Assembly (NCBI GenBank): GCA_965230495.1 | Contig: OZ246004.1 | Coordinates: 930,001-994,000 of the forward strand | Direction of reading: 5' to 3' | DNA: 64,000 nt | DNA from: JACJYM01 sp965230495 | Lineage (GTDB): Bacteria; Bacteroidota; Bacteroidia; Chitinophagales; Saprospiraceae | Shown here: piece after piece, positions 43,060 to 52,536 of the stretch | Numbering within the stretch: the first letter of the stretch is position 1 | How the letters are laid out: each line of letters opens with the position of its first letter | Position numbers and translations under genes: made by a program | Notes under the pieces: generated by a model | What the model was told of the DNA's origin: nothing | Databases searched by the model: none | Seen by the model: only the letters and a program-made list of their open reading frames with translations

Positions 43060-43202
43060 ATCTAAAATTTTGAAGGTGCAAACATAACAAAACCCGTCTA
43101 GTGAGCAAGAGATAAGAATTAATTTGACAATTTTATGATTGAATACTATTTAGTTGGTTTAATTGATTAGAATTAGTCATTTTTGTCTTGAAAAATTAAT
43201 GA

Positions 43203-44012
43203 ATGAACACATTAAAGAAGGTGCTCGAAAGAGATACAAAAAACAGTTTATTTTTAATAGCAGGACCGTGTGCCATTGAGGGAGAAGAAATGGCAATGAG
43301 GATAGCAGAAAGACTTAAGGAGGTCACAACAGAATTAAATATTCCTTTTGTATTTAAGGGGTCGTATAGAAAAGCAAATAGGTCAAGTATTCATTCATTT
43401 ACTGGAATAGGAGACGATAAGGCTTTACGTATTTTAGAAAAGGTTAAGAATTCATTTGATATACCTGTAACCACTGATATTCATACTGATGAAGAAGCTA
43501 GTTGGGCAGCTGATGTAGTTGATATTATTCAAATTCCTGCATTTTTATGTAGACAGACTTCATTATTAGTTGCAGCGGCAAAGACTAATAAAATAGTAAA
43601 TATTAAGAAAGGACAGTTCTTAAGTGCAGAAGCCATGATTCACGCAGTGACTAAGGTAAGAGAGTCCGGTAATACTAAAGTTATGCTTACTGAACGAGGA
43701 ACAACTTTTGGGTATCAAGATTTGATAGTAGATTTTAGAGGTATTCCTACAATGCAGGCTTTCGATGTACCGGTAATAATGGATTGTACGCATTCTCTTC
43801 AACAACCCAATCAATCAGTAGGAGTGACAGGAGGTCTACCTAGGCATATTCCTACGATAGCTAAGGCAGCTGTTGCAGTGGGGACAGACGGTTTGTTTAT
43901 TGAAACACATCCTAATCCTTCAGAAGCAAAATCAGATGGAGCTAATATGTTGAGCTTAGATCGAATACCTGAACTTCTAAAGAATCTTGTAAAACTTAGA
44001 TTGGCTTTATAG
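43203..44012 (+). CDS. kdsA: Kdo-8-phosphate synthase KdsA
   Basis: A 269-residue aldolase. It shows FLIAGPCAIEGEEMAMRIAE, FKGSYRKANRSSIHSF, VTTDIHTDEEA, IIQIPAFLCRQTSLL and MDCTHSLQQPNQSVGVTGG, all family signatures. It condenses phosphoenolpyruvate with arabinose-5-phosphate to Kdo-8-phosphate, the first committed step of Kdo synthesis. kdsB is about 1 kb downstream in the same direction with a LysM gene between them in the opposite direction, and waaA is at 31.4 kb. Its stop abuts the end of the convergent LysM gene with no spacer. Confidence 0.95.
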   Translation: MNTLKKVLERDTKNSLFLIAGPCAIEGEEMAMRIAERLKEVTTELNIPFVFKGSYRKANRSSIHSFTGIGDDKALRILEKVKNSFDIPVTTDIHTDEEASWAADVVDIIQIPAFLCRQTSLLVAAAKTNKIVNIKKGQFLSAEAMIHAVTKVRESGNTKVMLTERGTTFGYQDLIVDFRGIPTMQAFDVPVIMDCTHSLQQPNQSVGVTGGLPRHIPTIAKAAVAVGTDGLFIETHPNPSEAKSDGANMLSLDRIPELLKNLVKLRLAL

Positions 44013-44891
44013 CTAATCTAACTGAGGACTTTGTATCAGTTTCGAATTACGATACCTAATTTCCACTAAAAATCTACTATTCAGGGCTCGCAATTCTTTG
44101 GCGACTTGAGGAGAAAGAATACACTTAATGTTGTTGGGATAGGTGTTTTTTGGAATAGGAGCTAAAACTACAGCAGAGACCGTTTTTTTCGTTACAGGAT
44201 GATAAATCTCAATTTCTGTATTTGGTTTTGCTTCGTTATACAAGACATATTTTTTTCCAGTATTTTTTTGTGATTTTTTCCAATATGCGGGACCTTTGTC
44301 GTAGGCGATATCAAAGCTGTCCGGTCGGATGGAGTTTAATGAGTCAATTCCTATCGGATTGTTATGTATAATACTATCAAATTTTACAATATCTTCTAAT
44401 TCATTATTCAGCATATCCTTTTTGAAAAAACTAAAATAACCAACCTGTAGAAATTGATCTGGCGATAGATGATCATCCTTAAGTTTATTTAACTCGATAA
44501 TATCATTAATCGCTTTATCAAAGTAAATTCTTGCTATTCTAAATAAAGTTTCCTTTTTTTTGACTTTGTAGTAGATAGGAATTGAAGCAGAATTTAATGG
44601 AGTAGAACTAATATCTTGTTTCTTGATTGGAATGTTTATTATGTCTCCTGTTGCAATTGTATTTGTGTTAATATTTTTATTATAATTCAAAATATTGTCA
44701 ATGGAAGTATTAAATGATTTGGAGAGACTATAAATACTATTTCCAGCTTTAAACTTATGTTTGTATAAGATTAAGTTCGATTCTTTTATTTCTACAACTA
44801 TACTATCCTTGTAGGAAAACATAGGTGAGTTGAATTGTGCATTAATAGAACTTATGCTTAAAACCAAATAGATAAAAACAAATACTTTCAT
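44013..44891 (-). CDS. LysM-repeat periplasmic protein
   Basis: A 292-residue protein with a signal peptide (MKVFVFIYLVLSISSINAQ); the ATG at 44891 is preferred over an open upstream codon at 44921. Two LysM-like units follow, HKFKAGNSIYSLSKSFNTSI and YYKVKKKETLFRIARIYFDK, which should bind peptidoglycan. The C-terminal half (TKKTVSAVVLAPIPKNTYPN, then LNSRFLVEIRYRNS) is a small beta domain that may be related to RlpA-like barrels, but the catalytic aspartate is not evident. It is convergent with kdsA and divergent from kdsB. Confidence 0.75.
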   Translation of the reverse strand: MKVFVFIYLVLSISSINAQFNSPMFSYKDSIVVEIKESNLILYKHKFKAGNSIYSLSKSFNTSIDNILNYNKNINTNTIATGDIINIPIKKQDISSTPLNSASIPIYYKVKKKETLFRIARIYFDKAINDIIELNKLKDDHLSPDQFLQVGYFSFFKKDMLNNELEDIVKFDSIIHNNPIGIDSLNSIRPDSFDIAYDKGPAYWKKSQKNTGKKYVLYNEAKPNTEIEIYHPVTKKTVSAVVLAPIPKNTYPNNIKCILSPQVAKELRALNSRFLVEIRYRNSKLIQSPQLD

Positions 44892-44961
44892 TAAATATTG
44901 AGTTGATGCAATAAAATGCAAATATATTACAAATAATTGTAAAGTATAAATATCTGATTAT

Positions 44962-45711
44962 ATGGAATATAAAAAAGTTATAGTAATAATACCGGCCAGA
45001 TTTCATTCAACTAGATTTAAAGGTAAACCTTTGGTTGATATTAACGGTAAAACCATGATTAGAAGGGTATATGAGCAAGTATTAAAATGTAAAAGGGTAG
45101 ATGAAGTAATTGTAGCTACGGATCACCAAGATATTTATAGAGAAGTCGAATCTTGGGGAGGGAGAGCAAAACTAACCTCTTCTACGCATCAAAGTGGTAC
45201 AGATAGAATAGGGGAAGTAGCACAAAAACACCCTGATTTCGAAATAGTAATCAATGTACAAGGCGATGAACCATTTATAGATCCGAGGCAGATTGATGAA
45301 TTAGCATCAAAAATGATTGAGAATGGGGTGATGATTGGCACACAATGCCATATTATTCAAAGTGAGGTCGACTTATTTGACTATAATGTGGTAAAAGTTG
45401 TGAGGGACGAAAATGAGAGAGCTCTATATTTTAGTAGGCAGGCAATACCTGCATTTAGAGATAAGCCATATAAACAATGGATGGAAGAATCAGATTATTA
45501 CAAACATGTTGGAATCTATGCTTTTAGACGAGAATGCCTTCTAAAGTTGTTAAAACTGAAGGAATCACAACTTGAAAAAATTGAAAACCTCGAGCAATTA
45601 AGGTGGCTCGAGCATGGTTTTCCAATTTATGTATATCGAACAGATCACATCTCAATTGGTATTGATACTCCGGCAGATTTAAGTAAAGTATTAAATAAGA
45701 CTATAAATTAA
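44962..45711 (+). CDS. kdsB: CMP-Kdo synthetase KdsB
   Basis: A 249-residue nucleotidyltransferase. IIPARFHSTRFKGKPLVDI, VDEVIVATDHQDIY, SSTHQSGTDRIGEV and INVQGDEPFIDP are the standard motifs, and KHVGIYAFRRECLLKL and EQLRWLEHGFPIYVY close the fold. It activates Kdo with CTP for WaaA. The length is normal. It is divergent from the LysM gene and follows kdsA by less than a kilobase. Confidence 0.95.
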   Translation: MEYKKVIVIIPARFHSTRFKGKPLVDINGKTMIRRVYEQVLKCKRVDEVIVATDHQDIYREVESWGGRAKLTSSTHQSGTDRIGEVAQKHPDFEIVINVQGDEPFIDPRQIDELASKMIENGVMIGTQCHIIQSEVDLFDYNVVKVVRDENERALYFSRQAIPAFRDKPYKQWMEESDYYKHVGIYAFRRECLLKLLKLKESQLEKIENLEQLRWLEHGFPIYVYRTDHISIGIDTPADLSKVLNKTIN

Positions 45712-45947
45712 GATTTTTTTGTCTTTACCAACCATATTCAATTTGAAAACGGATTATTTATAACTGGAATGTATCAATTGTTCGTTTAAAGAGTTTACCC
45801 TTATTTCTACTCAGGGGAAACCACCGTTTTTTAAATTCATATCAGTTAAATTACATTTTCATGTTATTTTGATTTTACATTTGATCGTTGTTTAGACATT
45901 CCAAACGAGTATCCAAATAGATTATTTCACTTTAAACCTTGGATACA

Positions 45948-48527
45948 ATGCAAAAATTAAGATTTACATTTTACCTAATTTTTTGTCTGTCTTATTCTTT
46001 TTCTCAATCAATAATTCCTCAGGATGTTATCAATCAAGAAATAGAGCAATCTATTGATTTTCAGAGCTTATCTCCATTTACAATTACATCTCAAAGGAAC
46101 TTACAAACTCTGAAGGAATTTAATGAACCCGTAGTAATGGAATTAAGGAAAGAAGCTGTAGAGAGCATTTTATATAAGGATTCTAAAAACATTTCTTTAA
46201 GCATCCATTTTTCACCAAATGAAAGAAGAGAGCTTCTATTGTATGAAGTTCAAATGGGCCAAATAAATGTTACGGATGCTACCACTGAAATGCCGTACAA
46301 GTATAACGGTGGTAAATACTTTAGAGGAGTTGTCAAAGGAGAATATAATTCCTTAGTTTCAATTAATGTATTTGATAATGAAATCAATGGAATCATCTCA
46401 ATAAAGGGAGATAATACTAATTATGTTTTAGGAAAATTAGAAGAGGGAGATCATCATGTTTTGTATCGTGATAGTGATTTACAGCATCTAAAACAATTTG
46501 AGTGCGGAACTACTGAAAGTGTTGTTTATGAAAAAACTCAGATCTTTAATAATATGGGAACAAGGGCTTTGTCAGATTGTGTTGGCCTCTATTTCGAAGT
46601 AGATTATGATATTTATTTGGACAAAGGAGGAATGACCGAAACCACTAATTATATTACGGGACTATATAACCAAATAGCTACACTCTATGCGAATGAAAAC
46701 ATTAATACAAATATTTCTGAAATAGTGATTTGGTCATCTACTAGCCCATATAATGCAACTACGAGTATCGGAATGCTAAATCAATTTACTGATTATAGAC
46801 AAGGGTTTAACGGTGACTTAGCACAACTTCTATCTTATCAGGCAAGTGGAGGAGTAGCTTATGTGAATACACTTTGTAACGGAAATCCTGATTATAGAAT
46901 GAGTTTTGCTTCCATTGCATCAAGTTATAATACGGTACCTACTTACTCATGGTCGGTTATGGTATGTACTCATGAGTTTGGTCATTTACTTGGTTCTAAT
47001 CATACACATGCTTGTGCATGGAATGGTAATAATACGGCCATAGATGGTTGTTATAATACGGAGGGAAGTTGCCCGCAACCACCTATTCCTTCCGGGGGAG
47101 GAACCATTATGTCTTATTGTCATTTAACAAATGCAGGTATTAATTTTTCTTTAGGTTTTGGAGAGCAACCAGGCAATGTTATTAGGAATAGTGTCTCGAA
47201 TGCCAGTTGTTTACAAGAATGTAGTAATGACGGTGGGAGTGATGGAGATGGTGGCGATAATGGAGGAGGATGTGAATATAATGAAGGCAATCTAACCATT
47301 ATATTAGATAATTATCCAAATGAAACCACCTGGAATATAAAAGATAACAATAATCAAATATTGTATTCGGGCGGCCCTTATTCAACGGCAGGAGCTACTA
47401 TCCAAATAGATTTATGTCTTCAGGATGATTGCTATACTTTTAATATATTCGATAGTTGGGGAGATGGTATTTGTTGTGGTTACGGATTGGGTAGTTATGA
47501 AATTGTAGTGAATGGAGATATGTTAGTAACTGGAGGCCAATTTGGTTATTCCCAATCTGATTCTTTTTGTGTAGACAATAATGAACCTTCATGTGATGAT
47601 GGTGAACAAAACGGAGACGAAGAAGGTGTAGATTGCGGTGGTTCTGATTGCCCTTCTTGTCCGACATGTAATGATGGAGTACAGAATGGAAATGAAGAGG
47701 GAGTTGATTGTGGTGGAGATTGTCCGGATTGTGATGATCCACCGGTAGATGAAGAAGTTGAGATTTTTGGCCATTATTTTGAATCAGGATGGGATGGATG
47801 GATAGACGGAGGATCGGATTGCAAAAGATACTATGGACCCAAATCTTACGAAGGAAATTATTCAATACAAATAAGAGATAATAGTGGAGCGGCGTCTACA
47901 ATGACATCTCCGTTATTTGATGCATTACCATATGAGCAATTAAATATTAGTTTCTTTTTTATAGCTCATAGTATGGAACCCAATGAAAACTTCTTTATCC
48001 AATTTTACGATGGTTCTATCTGGACTACAATAGCGGACTTTTCAAGTGGGGTTGATTTTGTAAATAATGTTTTCTATGTTGTAAATATTGATCTTAACTC
48101 TTCAATAGTAGATTTTAGCAATTCATCTAAGTTAAGGATTACATGTGATGCAAGTGCAAATTCAGATAGAATATTTATTGATGCTTTTACTTTGATTGGT
48201 CTTACATCTACCGGAGGCTTGGTAGAAAACAATATCGAAATCATTGAATTGGGACATACAGATTCATCTTTTGAAGATATTACTGTTTATCCTAACCCAA
48301 CCAATAATGTATTAAATGTTATTATACCGGATTACGATTCCGAAACATTTGACAATTCTTATAACAAAATGTTATTAATTGATATTTATGGAAGAGTAAT
48401 TTTAGCAAAGAATATTACAAGTAAGGAAGATAGGCTTGAGGTAGGAGATTTAAGCAATGGCGTTTATTTTTTAGAACTTAGTGGTGTAGAAGAAACAGCT
48501 TTGAAGAAGGTAATTATCTCAAAATAA
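45948..48527 (+). CDS. T9SS-exported reprolysin-like metalloprotease
   Basis: An 859-residue protein. The ATG at 45948 gives a signal peptide (MQKLRFTFYLIFCLSYSFSQ) and is preferred to the TTG nine bases earlier. A propeptide-like region precedes an M12-type metalloprotease domain with the zinc motif HEFGHLLGSNHTHACAW (first histidine at residue 342) and a methionine turn, GTIMSYCH. Next come an Asp/Gly linker, two near-identical acidic cysteine motifs (CDDGEQNGDEEGVDCGG, CNDGVQNGNEEGVDCGG), a carbohydrate-binding-like beta domain, and a type IX sorting domain (VYPNPTNNVLNVIIP to the end). It should be displayed on or released from the surface to digest proteins. Confidence 0.9.
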   Translation: MQKLRFTFYLIFCLSYSFSQSIIPQDVINQEIEQSIDFQSLSPFTITSQRNLQTLKEFNEPVVMELRKEAVESILYKDSKNISLSIHFSPNERRELLLYEVQMGQINVTDATTEMPYKYNGGKYFRGVVKGEYNSLVSINVFDNEINGIISIKGDNTNYVLGKLEEGDHHVLYRDSDLQHLKQFECGTTESVVYEKTQIFNNMGTRALSDCVGLYFEVDYDIYLDKGGMTETTNYITGLYNQIATLYANENINTNISEIVIWSSTSPYNATTSIGMLNQFTDYRQGFNGDLAQLLSYQASGGVAYVNTLCNGNPDYRMSFASIASSYNTVPTYSWSVMVCTHEFGHLLGSNHTHACAWNGNNTAIDGCYNTEGSCPQPPIPSGGGTIMSYCHLTNAGINFSLGFGEQPGNVIRNSVSNASCLQECSNDGGSDGDGGDNGGGCEYNEGNLTIILDNYPNETTWNIKDNNNQILYSGGPYSTAGATIQIDLCLQDDCYTFNIFDSWGDGICCGYGLGSYEIVVNGDMLVTGGQFGYSQSDSFCVDNNEPSCDDGEQNGDEEGVDCGGSDCPSCPTCNDGVQNGNEEGVDCGGDCPDCDDPPVDEEVEIFGHYFESGWDGWIDGGSDCKRYYGPKSYEGNYSIQIRDNSGAASTMTSPLFDALPYEQLNISFFFIAHSMEPNENFFIQFYDGSIWTTIADFSSGVDFVNNVFYVVNIDLNSSIVDFSNSSKLRITCDASANSDRIFIDAFTLIGLTSTGGLVENNIEIIELGHTDSSFEDITVYPNPTNNVLNVIIPDYDSETFDNSYNKMLLIDIYGRVILAKNITSKEDRLEVGDLSNGVYFLELSGVEETALKKVIISK

Positions 48528-48560
48528 ATTATCATAACGGATTCAGTCAATTTTAGTATG

Positions 48561-48586
48561 TGAGCGGCAGGTTGTCGCTCATTTTT
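48561..48586 (+). terminator. terminator after the metalloprotease gene
   Basis: TGAGCG (48561-48566) and CGCTCA (48576-48581) form a six-base stem followed by TTTTTATTT. It lies between the end of the metalloprotease gene and the end of the convergent CHU_C gene. Confidence 0.6.
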
Positions 48587-50933
48587 ATTTCACGATGCAT
48601 ACGTCTCCTTTTATCAATAGTTCGTTACTTACTAGACAAGTACTTTCAGTTGTTAGTTTTATTTGCCATCCGTATACACCTTGGCTCAACGGTCTGCCAT
48701 TAAATTCACCATTCCATTTAAAATCTTGATTGTTAGATTCATAAACGATAGATCCCCAGCGATCAAATATTTGAATTATAAAGCTTTGTATTTTCGCCTC
48801 TGAAACGATTGAAATCATAAAATGATCATTGATATTATCATCATTTGGAGAAAAAATATTTGGAGCAACAACCATAGGTGCTTTAGATTTATACTTATGG
48901 GTAATACTAAAGTTTTCAATAGTTGATTGACACTTATTCTTAACTTCAACATAATGAATACCAGGAGTTAAATATGTAGTGCATTCTGTATTAGTGTCAT
49001 TGGACCAATTAATTTCAGTTTCACCTAAATTTCCTTCTATTAATTCTATACAAACCAAGTTGCCATCCTGTTGACACTCTATTATTTGATCGGGAACTTC
49101 AAAGTTTATTTCTTCAATTTTATCAATATAGAAAACATCCGAAGTAATACATCCATGACTATCTTTGATTAGTAATTCATGCATGGAGTTACTTAGATTT
49201 GTATATATGCTATCGTTATTATAATCTTGGTTATTTAAAGCATATTGAAATGGTCCGTCACCACTGGTGACAGAGATCATGACTTTACCATCAGACTCGT
49301 TAAAACAGCTTGACTCGGCGGTTAAATGATATTCTAACTCAGGAAACTTGGTTACCTTTAAATGGACAATAGAATCACAAAGTATTTGATCTTCAATGAT
49401 AATAATAGTGTCAGTTCCAACAGGATAATGTTCGAAGTTAAAATAATATAAGTTATCATGACATACTTCTACCTCTAAGGGTACAAAAATCATATCTTTT
49501 TCATTTACGATTATTGTATGGATCGAATCACATCCATTAATATCTTTTGCTATGATAGAAAGAGAATCTCCGGCCAATATAAGGTTGCCTTGATGATTAT
49601 AGTATTCTCCATTACAGGCTTCTACGTTAAGTGACGTCCTTTTTGTAACGAAAGTATCTATTTTTAGAATGACGATAGAATCACAACCATACTGGTTTTT
49701 ATATTTAATCTCATGCGTTTTACCAGCTTCATAATTGTTTCCTTCAAAAGAAAAAAGGGTATTGGAACAAGTTGTTTTGCTAATAGTATCAGGAATTTGA
49801 TTCTCTTTATAGAATATGTTTGGTAAACCAAAACGGCAATGACGATCATTATTATCAGCATTCAAAAAGATTCCTTGAACTTCACATTGAGAAGATAAAC
49901 TATTTGGATTTTCAATTATGCCTAAATATTGTGAATATCTTATTGAAACATAAATATTTTTATCTGGTCCTAGCTGTAAAGCCCGAACGACATTGTCATT
50001 AGATAATTGAGAGATTCCATTAATTACTATACTTTCGATGGTATTGCCGCCAATGCTATGTCTAAAAATACTTTGTCTTCCTCCAATATATAAAAGTTTG
50101 CCATCTGGAGAGAAAGATATTCCATAAAGCAAATTATCAGGAGTGGTTATTATATTTTGATTTGATACAATTCCCGACTTATTATTAAAATCAAAGATTT
50201 CAACTGAATTATCTTTTCTATTCACTAAAGCCAATTTTGTTCCCTGTATATTGGCAGCCATATAACCAACAGCATTGATATTATTAGTTCCTCCGGAATG
50301 AACACTGCCAACACTACTAATAACTGGAGTGTTACTAATTCCATCACATGTTATTTCATAAGCATAGAACTTATCGTTATTCCATCCATGGGTAACTAAC
50401 CAATAGCCCGAGTTATTATTTTTTTGTACAGCAATTACCTTTTCTGTTACTGGAGATATTAAACTTATGTTGATGGATGAAGCGATTACATCTCCTAGTG
50501 GATTGTTGTTGCTTCCATTTCCAGGTAAAGAAACATCTACTATACTATATGATAGGCCATTAGCTCCCCCTAACTGATCTGTCGTAAAAACATAATATAA
50601 ATTTGTGTCACCTGGGTTCGGAACTATGATTGCAGATTGGGTTGAAGAGTCGTGCCCGTGAAGTGATGAATTACCTTTTGGCATTGGTTGATGGGATTTA
50701 TCCCAAATAGTAATTCCATCCGTATAAAAAAGCAGGTTGCCATTGTTGTCCGATATTGTAGCGACACCTTCTTGAGTGTTTAACTGGCTATCAAATAAAG
50801 GAAATGATGGATTGTCAAATTTAATACCAGCTTTATTGCCAAAGTACCACGTATTAGAAGTGTTACTTATGTTTTGTGAAATCAAAAATGAATGTATCAA
50901 CAATAACTGTAAACCAAGAAAAAAAGTTTTCAT
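48585..50933 (-). CDS. large secreted protein with CHU_C/gliding-type C-terminus
   Basis: A 782-residue protein with a signal peptide (MKTFFLGLQLLLIHSFLISQ). The first 380 residues read as a beta-propeller-like region (WYFGNKAGIKFDNP, GISFSPDGKLLYIGGRQ). Repeated CDSIV-type modules follow (YGCDSIVILKID, NGCDSIHTIIVNE, LCDSIVHLKVTK). The C-terminus is the CHU_C/T9SS type-B domain: APNIFSPNDDNINDHFMISI, IFDRWGSIVYESNN and LSQGVYGWQIKL. Such proteins are exported by the type IX system and displayed or secreted in gliding bacteria. The function is unknown. It lies directly after yifB on the minus strand. Confidence 0.8.
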   Translation of the reverse strand: MKTFFLGLQLLLIHSFLISQNISNTSNTWYFGNKAGIKFDNPSFPLFDSQLNTQEGVATISDNNGNLLFYTDGITIWDKSHQPMPKGNSSLHGHDSSTQSAIIVPNPGDTNLYYVFTTDQLGGANGLSYSIVDVSLPGNGSNNNPLGDVIASSINISLISPVTEKVIAVQKNNNSGYWLVTHGWNNDKFYAYEITCDGISNTPVISSVGSVHSGGTNNINAVGYMAANIQGTKLALVNRKDNSVEIFDFNNKSGIVSNQNIITTPDNLLYGISFSPDGKLLYIGGRQSIFRHSIGGNTIESIVINGISQLSNDNVVRALQLGPDKNIYVSIRYSQYLGIIENPNSLSSQCEVQGIFLNADNNDRHCRFGLPNIFYKENQIPDTISKTTCSNTLFSFEGNNYEAGKTHEIKYKNQYGCDSIVILKIDTFVTKRTSLNVEACNGEYYNHQGNLILAGDSLSIIAKDINGCDSIHTIIVNEKDMIFVPLEVEVCHDNLYYFNFEHYPVGTDTIIIIEDQILCDSIVHLKVTKFPELEYHLTAESSCFNESDGKVMISVTSGDGPFQYALNNQDYNNDSIYTNLSNSMHELLIKDSHGCITSDVFYIDKIEEINFEVPDQIIECQQDGNLVCIELIEGNLGETEINWSNDTNTECTTYLTPGIHYVEVKNKCQSTIENFSITHKYKSKAPMVVAPNIFSPNDDNINDHFMISIVSEAKIQSFIIQIFDRWGSIVYESNNQDFKWNGEFNGRPLSQGVYGWQIKLTTESTCLVSNELLIKGDVCIVK

Positions 50934-50944
50934 ACACATTTATT

Positions 50945-52501
50945 TTATCCCGCCCAACCTTCTCGGTCAAGGCTTCTAAGTTGTATTGCTTCAGCCAAAT
51001 GCTCAATCTTTATCTTTTCACTGTTACCCAGATCGGCAATGGTTCTTGCTACTTTTAATATTCTGTCAAATGCTCGTGCAGATAGTTGTAGTTTGTTCAT
51101 AGCAGTTTTTAGAAGAGTGAGTCCTGCTTGGTCAATTTGACAAACATCTCTTATCATTCGACTAGGCATTTGAGCATTGCTATAGAGCCCTTGTATATCT
51201 TTAAATCTGTCATGCTGTATTTCTCTTGCCTTTATCACACGCTGTCGCACCATGTTACTAGTCTCACTATCATATGCTGTCGTTGATAATTCATCATAGC
51301 TCACAGGAGTGACTTCTACATGAAGATCAATCCTGTCCAGCAATGGTCCTGAAATCTTGTTTAAATATCTTTTAACCACTCCCGGACCACAGACACATTC
51401 TTTATCGGGATGATTGTAGTATCCGCATGGGCATGGATTCATAGACGCAACTAACATAAAGTTGGAAGGATAATCGACTGTAATTCTTGCCCTTGATATG
51501 GTCACCTTCCTTTCTTCCATAGGTTGTCTCATGACTTCTAAAACGGTTCTCTTAAACTCTGGAAGTTCGTCAAGAAACAAAACTCCATTATGAGCTAGAG
51601 ATATTTCTCCGGGATTCGGATTGGAGCCTCCTCCAACGAGAGCGACATCGCTAATAGTATGATGTGGAGCTCTGAAAGGCCTCTCATTAATTAATGAAGC
51701 ATTTTCCCCTAATAATCCGGTCACTGAATGAATTTTAGTGGTTTCCAAAGCTTCATGTAAATTTAATGGAGGGAGTATAGAAGGAAGCCTTCTTGCCAAC
51801 ATAGTTTTTCCTGCTCCTGGTGGACCAATGAGAATTACATTATGTCCACCGGCGGCAGATATTTCCAAAGATCTCTTGATGTTTTTTTGACCTTTAACAT
51901 CATTAAAATCAAGTGTATATTTTGAATTTTGTTCTTCGAAAAGTTCTCTGGTATCATATTCAGTAGGTATTATACTATTGTCTCCATTTAATAAGGATAC
52001 CGCTTCTTTGAGATTTTGAATAGGGTAGATGTTTAGATCATTAACAATCGCTGCTTCAGATGCATTTTGCTTAGGAATTAATATGCCTTTATACCCCTCT
52101 TTTCTTGCTTGAATAGCAATCGGTAATGCCCCTTTGATAGGCCTAAGGTTACCATCCAAAGCAAGTTCACCCATGCAAATATATTTATTCAGATTATCAG
52201 GAATAATTTGTCCAGTGGCGGCTAAAATTCCAAGAGCAATAGGTAGATCATAGGCCGATCCTTCTTTCTTAATATCGGCAGGAGCCATGTTAACCACTAG
52301 TTTCAATCTAGGGAGTTTTAGTCCTATATTTTTTATTGCAGCTTCAATTCTCTGATATCCTTCTCGTACCGCATTATCCGGTAACCCGACCAAATGATAA
52401 AACTGGCTACCGGCAGGGATGGTTCCACCGGCATTAACTTCAACGGTAATAGGTCGGGCTTCGACGCCATATACTGCACTAGCGAATGTTTTAACTAGCA
52501 T
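50945..52501 (-). CDS. YifB/ComM-family AAA ATPase (Mg-chelatase-like)
   Basis: A 518-residue protein. A Lon-protease-like S5 domain (VVNMAPADIKKEGSAYDLPI) is followed by the Mg-chelatase AAA core with Walker A GPPGAGKTMLARRLP and Walker B GVLFLDELPEF. MNPCPCGYYNHPDKECVCGP supplies the zinc-finger-like cysteines, and a C-terminal lid helix bundle ends the chain. Relatives such as ComM are branch-migration helicases in natural transformation. Size and motifs are complete. The next gene on the strand, the CHU_C protein, begins 11 bases after its stop. Confidence 0.9.
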   Translation of the reverse strand: MLVKTFASAVYGVEARPITVEVNAGGTIPAGSQFYHLVGLPDNAVREGYQRIEAAIKNIGLKLPRLKLVVNMAPADIKKEGSAYDLPIALGILAATGQIIPDNLNKYICMGELALDGNLRPIKGALPIAIQARKEGYKGILIPKQNASEAAIVNDLNIYPIQNLKEAVSLLNGDNSIIPTEYDTRELFEEQNSKYTLDFNDVKGQKNIKRSLEISAAGGHNVILIGPPGAGKTMLARRLPSILPPLNLHEALETTKIHSVTGLLGENASLINERPFRAPHHTISDVALVGGGSNPNPGEISLAHNGVLFLDELPEFKRTVLEVMRQPMEERKVTISRARITVDYPSNFMLVASMNPCPCGYYNHPDKECVCGPGVVKRYLNKISGPLLDRIDLHVEVTPVSYDELSTTAYDSETSNMVRQRVIKAREIQHDRFKDIQGLYSNAQMPSRMIRDVCQIDQAGLTLLKTAMNKLQLSARAFDRILKVARTIADLGNSEKIKIEHLAEAIQLRSLDREGWAG

Positions 52502-52536
52502 TATAGAGGATTATTTAGAGTTCAGAAATCATTATT

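Noticed and set aside
47590..47733. Tandem near-identical repeats that could suggest a recombination site
   Set aside because: They encode two copies of a cysteine motif (CxDGxQNGxEEGVDCGG) within the metalloprotease, so they are protein repeats.
47440..47865. A 141-codon ORF opposite the metalloprotease gene
   Set aside because: It is antisense to the acidic cysteine linker of a clear gene, and its histidine- and asparagine-rich product is the expected shadow of that repeat.
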